A DNA stretch of 41,926 nt from Chloroflexi bacterium GWB2_54_36. Its GTDB lineage: Bacteria > Chloroflexota > Anaerolineae > Anaerolineales > Anaerolineaceae. Shown here piece after piece: positions 1-8,380 of the stretch. Location of the stretch: contig MGMG01000012.1 of NCBI GenBank assembly GCA_001796355.1, positions 1 to 41,926 of the forward strand, given 5' to 3'. A model generated the notes under the pieces. That model saw only the letters and a program-made list of their open reading frames with translations. It searched no databases and was not told the DNA's origin. The position numbers were made by a program, and so were the translations under genes. Numbering within the stretch: position 1 is the stretch's first letter; each line of letters opens with the position of its first letter.

Positions 1-661
1 GCAGCATGGTGAGCACCCAGACTGAACACGGGTTGAAGCCGTCCACAAAGGCAATCAGGGCAGTGCTGACCAGCAGTGACTGCTTGCTCAGATCCACCTT
101 GCCAATCAAGGGGAGATTTATGATGTCGCTGTTGACGTCCAGCGCCGGGGTTGACTGAGCTTCGGGTTTGGGAAGTGTAATTTTAGTCAGCACGCCTTCG
201 TTAGGGCCAATTACGCCCGCGCTAAGGTCGGTGCAGGTTTCGGTGGAGCAGCGCGCGACCACTTCCTCGATCTGCGCCCCGACTGCGTCCGACCAGCCTT
301 CCCAGTGCTGATCTGCAATGTAAATCGCCGGGACGCCGCGCGGTTCATAATCGTGGGCAGTGCCCATGCGTTCGAAAAGTTCGCGGTTCGCGACGATATT
401 GTAGATTTCGTAGAAGCGCAGTTCGACGTTCGGGTTGCGGGCTGCCAGTTCTTCCAGGAAGGGTTTGGCTTTGGCGCAATGCGGGCAGCCGTCGCCCCAG
501 AACATGTAAATGACGACCGGATTGGCTTCCTGGGATGTTTGCGCAGCGCGAGCGGGTTGCACCGTTAACAAAGTGCCAATTAGGGCGGCGAGCAATGCGA
601 GAACCAGGAATCGGGTAAGCAGTTGGGGGTTTTCACATGCCGTGATGGATTGAGGTCGCAT
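1..661 (-). CDS. Thioredoxin-like/DsbD-type membrane thiol protein (C-terminus cut off by window edge)
   Basis: Reading the minus strand from ATG at 661 gives an open frame of 220 codons that runs off the left edge. Residues about 15-40 form a signal peptide ending ARA-AQ. Then comes a thioredoxin-like fold with an active-site CPHC in the context FWGDGCPHCAKAKPFLEEL, and a cis-Pro-like GVPAIYI. After a linker the protein enters a membrane domain with FVDGFNPCSVWVLTML, the Asn-Pro-Cys signature of DsbD/CcdA transmembrane domains. The family passes reducing power across the membrane to periplasmic or extracellular thiols. A thioredoxin domain placed before the DsbD-like domain is a common bacterial arrangement. 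The substrate is not visible. The Shine-Dalgarno is weak, so a slightly different start is possible. The rest of the membrane domain lies outside the window. Confidence 0.85.
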   Translation of the reverse strand, partial: MRPQSITACENPQLLTRFLVLALLAALIGTLLTVQPARAAQTSQEANPVVIYMFWGDGCPHCAKAKPFLEELAARNPNVELRFYEIYNIVANRELFERMGTAHDYEPRGVPAIYIADQHWEGWSDAVGAQIEEVVARCSTETCTDLSAGVIGPNEGVLTKITLPKPEAQSTPALDVNSDIINLPLIGKVDLSKQSLLVSTALIAFVDGFNPCSVWVLTML

Positions 662-1283
662 AATGGGGCTCTGGTTAATAAAAATATTGTTTGATGGAGA
701 AAGAGGGCTTTAGGCAATTATGCCCTATTGTGAAAATTATCATAACATGAAGCGCCCGGGCTGTCAGCCGATAATCCTCCTGATTTTTGTGATAAAAATC
801 GCAAACACGGGGGTTGAATGACCATTCGAGAGACTAACGCCAGAGGTATGAGCTTTTTGTAGGTCGGATTGAGGGGGAAGTTGCCCTTAACAAATTGCTA
901 GGTTAATATGCTCCCGAAATCCGACAACCAGGGAGTACCCAAAGCTGCCCTTCGACAAGGCCAGGGCGTTGGTGGTTCCCTCGCAAAACCACCAGGCGGT
1001 TAATTGTGGGGCGGGGCCGGACAAGCTAAAGCTTATCCTACATCGCTTGCGGGTAGGATCCAAAGGCCCTGGCACGGCGTATTGATGTCGGGTTTCGCCC
1101 GCAGGGCGCTCTGTGAGCGGGGCCGCACGGTCATTTTTTCAATTTGTGCCATTTACCGCCCCGAACCCGACCTACGAATGCTCAGGGTTAGCACGATTGC
1201 TGTCCTCGAAAAAATGTGCAATTTAAAAAACACTAAATAGAGGCAATGATAGCCACGTGACACTTGACACGTGATACTGGCTC
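662..1283. other. Intergenic repeat-bearing stretch without a convincing gene
   Basis: No ORF here has a ribosome binding site or family resemblance. The stretch carries short inverted repeats: GTCGGATT (863-870) with AATCCGAC (918-925), and GTCGGGTT (1087-1094) with AACCCGAC (1164-1171). It also holds one degenerate copy of the TTCGACAAGCTCAG repeat (951-964). The arm AGGTCGGATTGAGGGG resembles the arm of the large inverted repeat at 41169-41237, so this looks like a dispersed repeat family. Confidence 0.5.
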
Positions 1284-2210
1284 TTAATTACACGTCACCT
1301 TCAAGGCAAAGTTCGGAAAATACTGGTGGTTGGGATTGTCGATATACACCATCACCGCCCCATCAAAACTTGAGCCGAACTGCCAGCTGGAATTCACCGT
1401 CTTTGTTCCCCCGGTGTCAAAAACGACCTCCTGCACCGCGCCTTTGGTGCCATCGGAACGTTCCCAGAAATAGGTAACTCGCCCGGCAGCGGTTGATGTG
1501 ATCGCGGCTGCGAGCGCGACGGTGCGCGGGCAGGCGCCGGTGTAATTGGCATTATCGGCGCTGATGACCACCTTGGTGACCGCAAACGGCAGCACGGCTG
1601 TTTCCACCTTGATCTTCACCCAGAAGCTTTTCTGACCATCTTCACCCAGGCCGAATGTAACGCCGCTGGCATTCTGCAGTTTCCAATCACTCTGATATTC
1701 CTTAACCGCGTCGGGAGCTTTCATCTGCACCGAAATATCCACAATGGCGTCCGGAGGCACGTTGGTCGGCAGGTTAAAACTGGCAGGTGCGCCCAGCGAA
1801 TTGCCCGAATCAAAGATTACGCGGTACGACGTCGTCCAGGTGCACGAACCGGTGTTTTTCAAACGCCAGGTCTTGGTGAACGCCTGCCCGGGGGTAAAAC
1901 TTGTGCCGTCTGGCACGGTTACATCGGTGACAAACTCGCCGGCGTCACAGGCTTTCACCGGGGTGGTTTCGGCGGTGGTCTGCGCCGGCTGAGTTGCAGT
2001 CATGACAGGCGGGTTGGTTGGCACCGGCACGGGCGTCACGGTATCGATTGGCTGCAGTTGAGTGGACAGGGCTGCCACAGTTTGAGCAGCGGCAGTGCCA
2101 ATCGGGTCTCCCGGCGTTTCAGCGGTCGCATTCGGGCGCGGCAGGTTGCAAGCCGCGAGCAGCAGGATGATTGCCAGGGAAACAGTGGTGAACAAGCGTC
2201 GGTTGGTCAT
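1284..2210 (-). CDS. Lipoprotein with NBR1-Ig-like domain
   Basis: 308 residues. The N-terminus has a lipobox (LLLAAC, lipidated Cys at 21), so the mature protein should be membrane-anchored outside the cytoplasm. Residues about 25-85 are a Thr/Pro/Ala linker. Residues about 90-205 match the Ig-like domain named after NBR1: FTKTWRLKNTGSCTWT near the start and the later SDWKLQNASGVTFG. This domain is a recurring extracellular module in Chloroflexota lipoproteins. The last 100 residues look like another beta-rich domain with two cysteines (Cys about 225 and the penultimate residue). The ankyrin gene lies 35 bp upstream on the same strand, so they may be co-transcribed. No enzymatic motif is visible; a binding or adhesive role is inference. 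Confidence 0.85.
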   Translation of the reverse strand: MTNRRLFTTVSLAIILLLAACNLPRPNATAETPGDPIGTAAAQTVAALSTQLQPIDTVTPVPVPTNPPVMTATQPAQTTAETTPVKACDAGEFVTDVTVPDGTSFTPGQAFTKTWRLKNTGSCTWTTSYRVIFDSGNSLGAPASFNLPTNVPPDAIVDISVQMKAPDAVKEYQSDWKLQNASGVTFGLGEDGQKSFWVKIKVETAVLPFAVTKVVISADNANYTGACPRTVALAAAITSTAAGRVTYFWERSDGTKGAVQEVVFDTGGTKTVNSSWQFGSSFDGAVMVYIDNPNHQYFPNFALKVTCN

Positions 2211-2245
2211 TTGGGCGGCTCCAATCGCTGATAAGGTTGCAGTTT

Positions 2246-2914
2246 TTATGCCGTTGCGCCGTTTTCCAGCAGCAACTCAACCGCTTGCTGATGATTTTCA
2301 GCCAGGGCAAAAGCCAGCGGCGTTTTGCCTTCGCCATCGCGCACATTCACCTCCGCGCCCGCTGCCAATAGCGCCTGAATGATCTCCAGGCTGCCGTTTT
2401 GAGCCGCGCTGTGCAACGGCGTGAAATCCTCCGCCTGGCGGGCGTTTACCGGCGCGCCGCGATCAATCAGCAGCCGCGCAATTTCAACCCGATTGCCAGC
2501 GGCTGCCGAATGGAGCGGCATCACTTTCAACGGATTATGCGAGGGGGAATCGACCGCTGCTCCAGCGTCGATTAAAAATTCAGCGACGTCCAGGTGGCCG
2601 AAAAAGGCTGCCAGACCAAGCGGTTGAAAGCCGTCCGGCGCCACTGCATTCACCAGCTCAGGTTGGGCAGCAACAATTTTGCGGATAGTGTCGAGTTCAC
2701 CGACGGCGCAAGCCGCGAAAAGGTCCAAAGTAGCGCCATATTTGACCAGCAGCCGGGCAATGGCAGACTGCCCGTAGTAAGCAGCGGTCAGCACTGCGCT
2801 TGCCCCATCCGGTTCATGGGCATTGGCCAGGCTTGGATCCAGGGAGAGGGCTTCCTGAATTTCTTCAATCTTCCCGTGCTTGATTAAATTTAACAAGTCT
2901 TCGGTTGAGAGCAT
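2246..2914 (-). CDS. Ankyrin-repeat protein
   Basis: 222 residues built almost entirely of ankyrin repeats; about six can be traced, for example the TPLHSAAQNGSLEIIQALL unit and similar PLHSAAAGNRVEIARLLID. There is no signal peptide or membrane segment, so it is probably a cytoplasmic protein-binding scaffold. The start ATG at 2914 has GGAG six bases upstream. It precedes the NBR1-Ig lipoprotein by 35 bp on the same strand. Ankyrin proteins of this size are widespread in bacteria and the partner cannot be told from sequence. Confidence 0.9.
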   Translation of the reverse strand: MLSTEDLLNLIKHGKIEEIQEALSLDPSLANAHEPDGASAVLTAAYYGQSAIARLLVKYGATLDLFAACAVGELDTIRKIVAAQPELVNAVAPDGFQPLGLAAFFGHLDVAEFLIDAGAAVDSPSHNPLKVMPLHSAAAGNRVEIARLLIDRGAPVNARQAEDFTPLHSAAQNGSLEIIQALLAAGAEVNVRDGEGKTPLAFALAENHQQAVELLLENGATA

Positions 2915-3112
2915 AGCAGTCTCCTGATGCTTAAACGATAGCCAAAAATCGCCTGGACGTCAAGCCAGTCAGGAGGCGGCTGTTTTTCGCATGCGGCTGT
3001 TAGAGGTAAATTGTATTCCGTATGAGAAATTCGATGTCTCAGCAACCGCTGGATCGATTTCCGTCCTTGGTTTCGGACTGCAATTACGAAATCAATCCTT
3101 TGAAGATCATCC

Positions 3113-3754
3113 ATGCTAGAATTAAAGGTTGGCGCATCCACCCTGTTGATCCCCAGAGATTTTTCATTGACAACGGCATTGACAAAATTTTTCCCAGAAC
3201 GGAATCTAAACTTTCCACAACCTGGCCAGCGCATTATCGTCGTTGGCAGTACGGGCAGTGGGAAAACCACCCTGGCTGAAACAATTGCCCAACGCCTGGG
3301 GTTGGTGCATGTCGAAATCGATGCGCTGCATTGGGACCCCGGTTGGCGCGAGGCTGACTTATTGATCTTTCGCGAACGACTATCCGAGGCACTTGCGGGG
3401 CCGGCCTGGGTTGTCGATGGAAATTATGCCAAGGTGCGCGATATCATCTGGCCGCGCGCGGATACGCTCATCTGGCTTGAATTACCCCTGGCTGTGGTTT
3501 TGTGGCGCTTGTTCTGGCGCACCCTACGGCGGGTAGCCACCCGGGAAGAATTGTGGAATGGAAATAAAGAGACCTTCAGGGGCGCTTTTTTCTCAAAGGA
3601 CAGTCTGTTGGTCTATGTATTCAAATCGCGCAAGAAACACCGTCAAACTTATCCGGATTTATTCCAGCAGCCGGAATACAGCCACCTGCGCTTGATCCAC
3701 TTCCGCACCACGGCGCAAGTCAAATCCTGGCTTGACACGCTTATCGCCAGATAA
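3113..3754 (+). CDS. P-loop nucleotide kinase (adenylate kinase-like / FlaR-type)
   Basis: 213 residues as drawn. A Walker A motif GSTGSGKT is at residues 45-52, followed by ALHWDPGWREAD and VVDGNYAKVRD, a pattern of small adenylate/shikimate-kinase-like proteins annotated as FlaR or 'DNA topology modulation kinase'. Walker B-like DTLIWLELPL follows. These proteins bind ATP; the phosphate acceptor is unknown. The family usually begins just before the P-loop, so the first about 40 residues are doubtful. The only ATG in frame is 3113, with a weak GAAG seven bases before it, so I keep it. It stands alone on the plus strand between minus-strand genes. Confidence 0.75.
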   Translation: MLELKVGASTLLIPRDFSLTTALTKFFPERNLNFPQPGQRIIVVGSTGSGKTTLAETIAQRLGLVHVEIDALHWDPGWREADLLIFRERLSEALAGPAWVVDGNYAKVRDIIWPRADTLIWLELPLAVVLWRLFWRTLRRVATREELWNGNKETFRGAFFSKDSLLVYVFKSRKKHRQTYPDLFQQPEYSHLRLIHFRTTAQVKSWLDTLIAR

Positions 3755-3774
3755 TGGATTTGGATGCAAGCGTC

Positions 3775-5358
3775 CTAGATGGCCCGGCGTAACGTGGAGG
3801 CGGCAGCGCGTTGGCTGGCGGTTTTCCCTTTGACGACGTCGAGGAAAGCGCGGGTGATCTCCGGCTCGAACTGTTTGTTGGACTGATGTTGGATGTAATC
3901 CAGCACCTGATGTTGCGACCAGGCGGTGCGATACGGCCGGTTTGAACTTAATGCATCCCACACATCCACAACGGCAAACACCCGGGCAGGCAGTGGAATT
4001 TCACGGCCGCTTAAACGGCGTGGATAGCCGCTGCCATCCCATTTCTCATGGTGACAGTAGGGGATATCGACAATGTCGTTGAACTTCGGGATCGGGCGTA
4101 ATAATTCGTAGGCGTAAACCGGGTGCTTACGCATCACCCGCCATTCAGCTTCATCCAGCGGGCCCGGTTTCAACAAAACGCTGTCGGGAACGCCCATCTT
4201 GCCGATGTCATGCAATCGCGCGCCGCGTTGGATGCGCAGCAGATCGGGTTCATCCAGTCCAATTTGGCGCCCCAGTTCAATACTCATCGAAACGACTCGT
4301 TCGGCATGGCGTTCAGTTGAAAAATCGCGCAGTTCCAGCGCACGCGACCAACCATTGATGGTGGCTTCATAAGTCTGAGATAAATCCTGGCTGGCGCGCT
4401 CCAGAATATTCGTCAACCGGGCGCCGTGGATGGCGCTGGCAGCCGTATTGGCAATCAAACTGGCAGCCGCAGCGTCGCTGGTGTGATAACGGTCCGGTTT
4501 AAGGCTGAAGGCCTGCAGAACGCCGATAACAGCTCCGCCGGCAAGCATGGGCAGGCTGATGCCGGATTGGATCACCTTGCCAGGAGTGAACAATTTCAAG
4601 CGATCGACTACGGTTTTGTGCCGTTCATCACGCTGGTCGGTGATGATAGGCTGGCGGGTGCGGATCGTGTCGCTCAACAAACCCAGGCTGGCGGCAGCCA
4701 GTTTCATTTCAGGGAAGTCGGCGCGTTGGAAGGATTCGTCAACATGCTGCTGGTAGATAGCGGTGATGGACTGCTGTTGCGGATCATATAACGATACCAG
4801 TACCGTGCAACTGTCGGGGAGCATGTCAAAGGCCGATGAAGCCAGTCGCTGCGCCATTTCGTCGGTGCTGGCGACTTCAGCCATAGCCAGACTGAATTGA
4901 TTGGCCGTCTGGACGTGTTTTTCCTGCTGATCAAGCACGGATTGCATATTTCCGGCTGCTGAAGTATTCAATGTAACCAGAACAGCTTCGTGGCCTTGAA
5001 AATCAACCAGTTGGACTTGACTGGCGGTCTTGATGACCTTGCCGCTCAGTAGAATAATCAAATCCAGGTTGCAGACAGCCGGCGCTTCCTCAGTCCGGGC
5101 AAGAATTTTCTTCAGGTTATCATCGCCCAGACCGGCAAGCAAGTCAGCGCCGCTTTGATGGAGAATATTCTCCCGTTTCAAACCCAGGAGCCTGGCGAAA
5201 TCATCGTTGGCGTCGAGGTATTTGCCGGTTAACCGATCCAGTACACACATCGGGACCGGCATGGTTTGCAGGAAGTAGGCCGGAAGCGGTTGAGGGCGGC
5301 AGGCCGTCTTGTGATTCGGTTCGTTGAATTTTCTGCGAGAATAAATGCTTCGGTTCAT
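3775..5358 (-). CDS. PAS-GAF-HD-GYP protein, probable cyclic-di-GMP phosphodiesterase
   Basis: 527 residues with no membrane segment. A PAS-like region (about 28-135), a GAF domain (about 155-315) and a C-terminal HD-GYP domain (about 325-510) can be seen. The HD-GYP metal and signature motifs are complete: His351, HDIGKMGVPD starting at His383-Asp384, and HHEKWDGSGYP at 436-446. The family hydrolyses cyclic-di-GMP or a related dinucleotide. PAS and GAF suggest control by a small ligand or redox signal. No receiver domain is fused and no GGDEF gene is in the window. The gene is monocistronic as far as can be seen. A short GTG-started ORF (5366-5575) ends eight bases before the start but lacks a ribosome binding site. 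Confidence 0.93.
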   Translation of the reverse strand: MNRSIYSRRKFNEPNHKTACRPQPLPAYFLQTMPVPMCVLDRLTGKYLDANDDFARLLGLKRENILHQSGADLLAGLGDDNLKKILARTEEAPAVCNLDLIILLSGKVIKTASQVQLVDFQGHEAVLVTLNTSAAGNMQSVLDQQEKHVQTANQFSLAMAEVASTDEMAQRLASSAFDMLPDSCTVLVSLYDPQQQSITAIYQQHVDESFQRADFPEMKLAAASLGLLSDTIRTRQPIITDQRDERHKTVVDRLKLFTPGKVIQSGISLPMLAGGAVIGVLQAFSLKPDRYHTSDAAAASLIANTAASAIHGARLTNILERASQDLSQTYEATINGWSRALELRDFSTERHAERVVSMSIELGRQIGLDEPDLLRIQRGARLHDIGKMGVPDSVLLKPGPLDEAEWRVMRKHPVYAYELLRPIPKFNDIVDIPYCHHEKWDGSGYPRRLSGREIPLPARVFAVVDVWDALSSNRPYRTAWSQHQVLDYIQHQSNKQFEPEITRAFLDVVKGKTASQRAAASTLRRAI

Positions 5359-5801
5359 GGCTGAATCAATCCACCTTGGTCCGGTTTTTGGGCTTTTTAA
5401 AGGCTTGCTCCGGGAGTATAAAGTTGGTCAGGGAAGAAATGGTTTCGCCCCGTCGGACAGCGCGTGCCGCCGTTGATCCTATAAGTGCAAGTGTGATGCC
5501 AGCCGCGGACCACGCGTGGCGGAATTCGCGCCATGGCGCGGGAAAGGAGTATCCTGAGTGTCCCGAGTTAAGCACCGGGCCTTACATACTGCGCGATAAA
5601 AATTAAGCCCGCCCCAGGAATGGGACGGGCTGGGTGGGCTTGATCATCTGACCATCACGAAAGGCGTTCGTTATATCGAATTACAAGGATGTGCTTTCCA
5701 CAGGATGCGGTGTGCAGCACGCCGTAAAAACGGATGGCGTCGGCCGGCGCCGGTTCACTGGCCCAGGTGGGATCGCTCGCCAATGGTGGAGGGACAGGCC
5801 G
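5359..5801. other. Intergenic gap with a terminator and no supported gene
   Basis: The only same-strand ORF (5366-5575, minus, 69 codons, GTG start) has a hydrophobic stretch, SAAGITLALIGSTAARAV, but no Shine-Dalgarno and no family resemblance. I leave it as unproven. The gap contains the rho-independent terminator at 5596-5631. Confidence 0.5.
5596..5631 (-). terminator. Rho-independent terminator
   Basis: Reading the minus strand, AGCCCGTCCC pairs with GGGGCGGGCT (one mismatch in ten, loop of six) and is followed by TAATTTTTAT. It lies about 170 bp downstream of the zinc-ribbon gene ending at 5802 and would separate it from the HD-GYP gene. Confidence 0.75.
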
Positions 5802-6446
5802 TTATGGGGAAACCGGCGCCAACCAGTAGTTGGAACTGTCGCCTTCGGCCGTCCATCCTTCCAAACCGGTCTCATTGGAGCGGACTTTCCACCACACCCA
5901 GCCGTTGGCGCAGGCCGGACCGTCCAGCACCAGCGCATCTTCACCGGGCTGGATGGAGCCAACGACTTCAGCGTCGGTGGCTGGTTGACTGCGAACCCGG
6001 TTGGCCAGCGGCGGATTGCTGCTAACTTCCGCGGTATCCCCAATGCGCAGACGGGAAAGGTAGGATGCATCCGGGCAGGCCGCCCACGGCTCATGCAGCG
6101 GCGTTACGCCGGGCTGCGGGGTGGCAACGACCAGGGTGACATTGGGCGCAGGCGTGTTGTTCGCCTGAGAAGGTAAAATGACCAGCACGGTTGGGGTGAT
6201 GTTCGGGTTGACGCGTGCCCTGAGGATGGACAGGGTGACGATGCCTGCCAGGCACAGGATGGCGCCGGCCAGGACTGCCCCGCCGATCAGCCACCAGCGG
6301 TTTAATTTGCGAATTTCCGGCAGGCCCGGTAGCGCGGGGGCGGCGTCCGGCAGCTCGATGGGCAGGCCGTTTATCGGGCAGTAAAGCGTCCCGATTGGGT
6401 GGCGCTGGCTGCAGTGCGGGCAGCGGAAAGTGTCGGTTTCAGTCAT
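5802..6446 (-). CDS. Zinc-ribbon, single-pass membrane protein with extracellular SH3-like domain
   Basis: 214 residues. The N-terminus has a zinc-ribbon pattern (FRCPHC, then TLYCPINGLPI; Cys9, Cys12, Cys23). One transmembrane helix follows (about 50-74, WWLIGGAVLAGAILCLAGIV). The outer part has a Pro/Thr linker and then a domain resembling bacterial SH3 (RIGDTAEVSS, VVGSIQPGEDALVLDGPAC, WWKVRS, GWTAEG). This architecture (cytoplasmic ribbon, helix, outer SH3b) is common in Chloroflexota and is probably tied to cell-wall binding; the function is not established. The C25-like gene ends 56 bp upstream on the same strand. Confidence 0.85.
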   Translation of the reverse strand: MTETDTFRCPHCSQRHPIGTLYCPINGLPIELPDAAPALPGLPEIRKLNRWWLIGGAVLAGAILCLAGIVTLSILRARVNPNITPTVLVILPSQANNTPAPNVTLVVATPQPGVTPLHEPWAACPDASYLSRLRIGDTAEVSSNPPLANRVRSQPATDAEVVGSIQPGEDALVLDGPACANGWVWWKVRSNETGLEGWTAEGDSSNYWLAPVSP

Positions 6447-6502
6447 TGGCGCAGGTTCCTCCCCGGAGCAGCGCGCATCGACGTAATAGGCGGCTGCGAG
6501 GG

Positions 6503-8071
6503 TTACTGGATTATACCAACGGCTGCGTCCGGGCGCAGGTAGGGCTTGCCAAAGTTAGAACGCTTAACCAGCGGCAGGGGAATGGCGGGGTCAAAGGTCT
6601 GCAAACTGACGGTTATTTTCGTTTTGATCAACTCATCAGCCGGAAGGGGTTCGTGCTGGGTGGCGGTAAGGGTTATATTGTCCGATGCTCCCACCGGATA
6701 GTCGGTTGACATTTGCACGGTTGCATAGACGACAGTCGCGGCCCCCGGTGCAAGTTCCACCGAATATACATCCAATGCAACGGGATTAAGCGCGAACGAA
6801 TGTATGGTCAACTCGAAGGTTTCAGCGGTCTCCCCGGGGTTCTCGACCGAAAATGGAATGATGACCTGCGAGCCCCAGTCAACGGGCAAATAAAATTTGT
6901 GGGACCTCAACCGTGCGCCTTGCGGTAGCCGGAAGGTGAGCGAGGGGTCGCCGAAAAGCTGGTATCTTTCATATTCGGCTTTTCCACCTGGTGGAGTGTA
7001 GAAAATTTTATCCAAATACAGTAGAGAAGCCTGTAGAGCCTCTCCGACACTCCGCGGGGTGCTGAAATCGTAAAATTCAGTATTAAAGAATTCATTTGCC
7101 AGTGCCCTGGCTGAGTTATTCTGGGTATCGGCTGATGCCCCGATGTAGACCAAAGCGCCGGATTGTGCGTTGAGGATCCAGGCATCCGCCATGGATTCGG
7201 CTGTTGCAAAATCTGCAGTCTTGTGCGCCAATGCTAACACCAGCGGGATCGGTGGTCCGCTAAACGTTCGAACTTGATTTACAGACAGGAAAGGACCCGC
7301 ATTCCAATCCCATGAGGTTGGGCTGCCGCTTCCAAGATAGACGACTGCAGCCCGGCCTTCTCCGATGATCGACACAACGTCATCAGAGTTGGCGTTATAA
7401 GTGAGCGGGAATAGCCGGTCGCCACCGGTGGTGGGTGCAATAGCCCCGTCACGCCCCGTAAATGTTCCACTATAACCGGTCGGTGTGGTATCGGTAGCGA
7501 TAATATAATTAAAATCGTCCTCGGTATCCATGGCGAACGTAGGATGATCCGTGGCTATGAAGGAAATTTGCTGCTGCCAGGAGGGAATCGCTGCCATGTG
7601 GTAATACGCAATCAATTTGGACATGTAATCGGTCAAATCGGTTGTATTATGGACAGGCAGGCGACCAAGGATTGTTTTCGGTCTGTAGCTGTTGTCAGTG
7701 AAAGTGGTGTAATACAGGTCGGTGCTGGCTGGCGGGATCGCGAACGTCGTGAAAGGCCAGGTGGGGATAAACTCATTATCGCCGACTAACAGCACATACT
7801 TGGGCCGGGGAAATAATCGCTGGATGTAATTTTTGATTTGTTCTTTTTCAGTTCCCGTCTGTGAAAGCAGCGCCAGCTGAACTTGAAATCCGCGTTCTTG
7901 TTGGACGGTAATAAAATCGGTTAATGCGCTGGCAAACGCATCCGGGGTGATGATCAAATACAGCGGCGCGACGCTCTGCGCAGCCACCGAAGAAGACTGC
8001 GCGGGGAATGCGGTCAGCATACCCGCCAGCCATAGCAGTGCAAGGATCAATCGTTGGAGAAACCGGCGCAT
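6503..8071 (-). CDS. Secreted C25 (gingipain-fold) protein, probably catalytically inactive
   Basis: 522 residues from ATG 8071 (a TTG seven codons upstream is possible but has no Shine-Dalgarno). A signal peptide occupies the first 31 or so residues. The peptidase C25 fold is recognisable: YLIITPDAF, YVLLVGDNEFIP, ILGRLPV, then VVYLGSGSPTSW, IPLVLALAHKTADF, MADAWILN and the YQLFGDPSLTFRLP end of the catalytic part. A beta-sandwich tail follows (about 395-520). In active C25 peptidases the first motif reads GHGS and the second ends in a catalytic Cys (SACxTGDF). Here the His is Ser (Ser248) and the Cys position is His (His283). This suggests a pseudoprotease, perhaps a binding or scaffold protein. 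No type IX secretion C-terminal domain is evident. Confidence 0.85.
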   Translation of the reverse strand: MRRFLQRLILALLWLAGMLTAFPAQSSSVAAQSVAPLYLIITPDAFASALTDFITVQQERGFQVQLALLSQTGTEKEQIKNYIQRLFPRPKYVLLVGDNEFIPTWPFTTFAIPPASTDLYYTTFTDNSYRPKTILGRLPVHNTTDLTDYMSKLIAYYHMAAIPSWQQQISFIATDHPTFAMDTEDDFNYIIATDTTPTGYSGTFTGRDGAIAPTTGGDRLFPLTYNANSDDVVSIIGEGRAAVVYLGSGSPTSWDWNAGPFLSVNQVRTFSGPPIPLVLALAHKTADFATAESMADAWILNAQSGALVYIGASADTQNNSARALANEFFNTEFYDFSTPRSVGEALQASLLYLDKIFYTPPGGKAEYERYQLFGDPSLTFRLPQGARLRSHKFYLPVDWGSQVIIPFSVENPGETAETFELTIHSFALNPVALDVYSVELAPGAATVVYATVQMSTDYPVGASDNITLTATQHEPLPADELIKTKITVSLQTFDPAIPLPLVKRSNFGKPYLRPDAAVGIIQ

Positions 8072-8249
8072 CGGATTAACGGGGTTGATCAAGTTTGGAA
8101 ATTAGAACCATTGTAGCAGGAATTTCAAACTGACCGGGAGAAAAAGCGTAAGAATTAGCATAACCTGGCCGGATCGATCACAACGCACTGTTAATTCTGA
8201 CATTTATATCCATGCAGGCTGCAACCGGTGGCCGTTCTGTCGGGCCTGC

Positions 8250-8278
8250 TTGCCTCCGGTTTCTGCCCGTGTTACACT
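8250..8278 (+). promoter_or_regulatory. Predicted sigma70-type promoter of polA
   Basis: TTGCCT (8250-8255) and TACACT (8273-8278) are separated by exactly 17 bp, about 100 bp before the polA start. Four or five of six positions match consensus in each box. No expression evidence. Confidence 0.45.
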
Positions 8279-8380
8279 TTATTGTTACCAGATCAGTCCT
8301 GAATATTTGCTTTTTCGCTGCAACCTGCCGCTAACGGACAGGAACAAAAACCACGCAACATTTGCCAGATTGGAAATTTC

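Noticed and set aside
5366-5575. 69-codon GTG-started ORF before the HD-GYP gene
   Set aside because: It has a hydrophobic stretch but no Shine-Dalgarno and no recognised relatives; kept only as part of the gap description.
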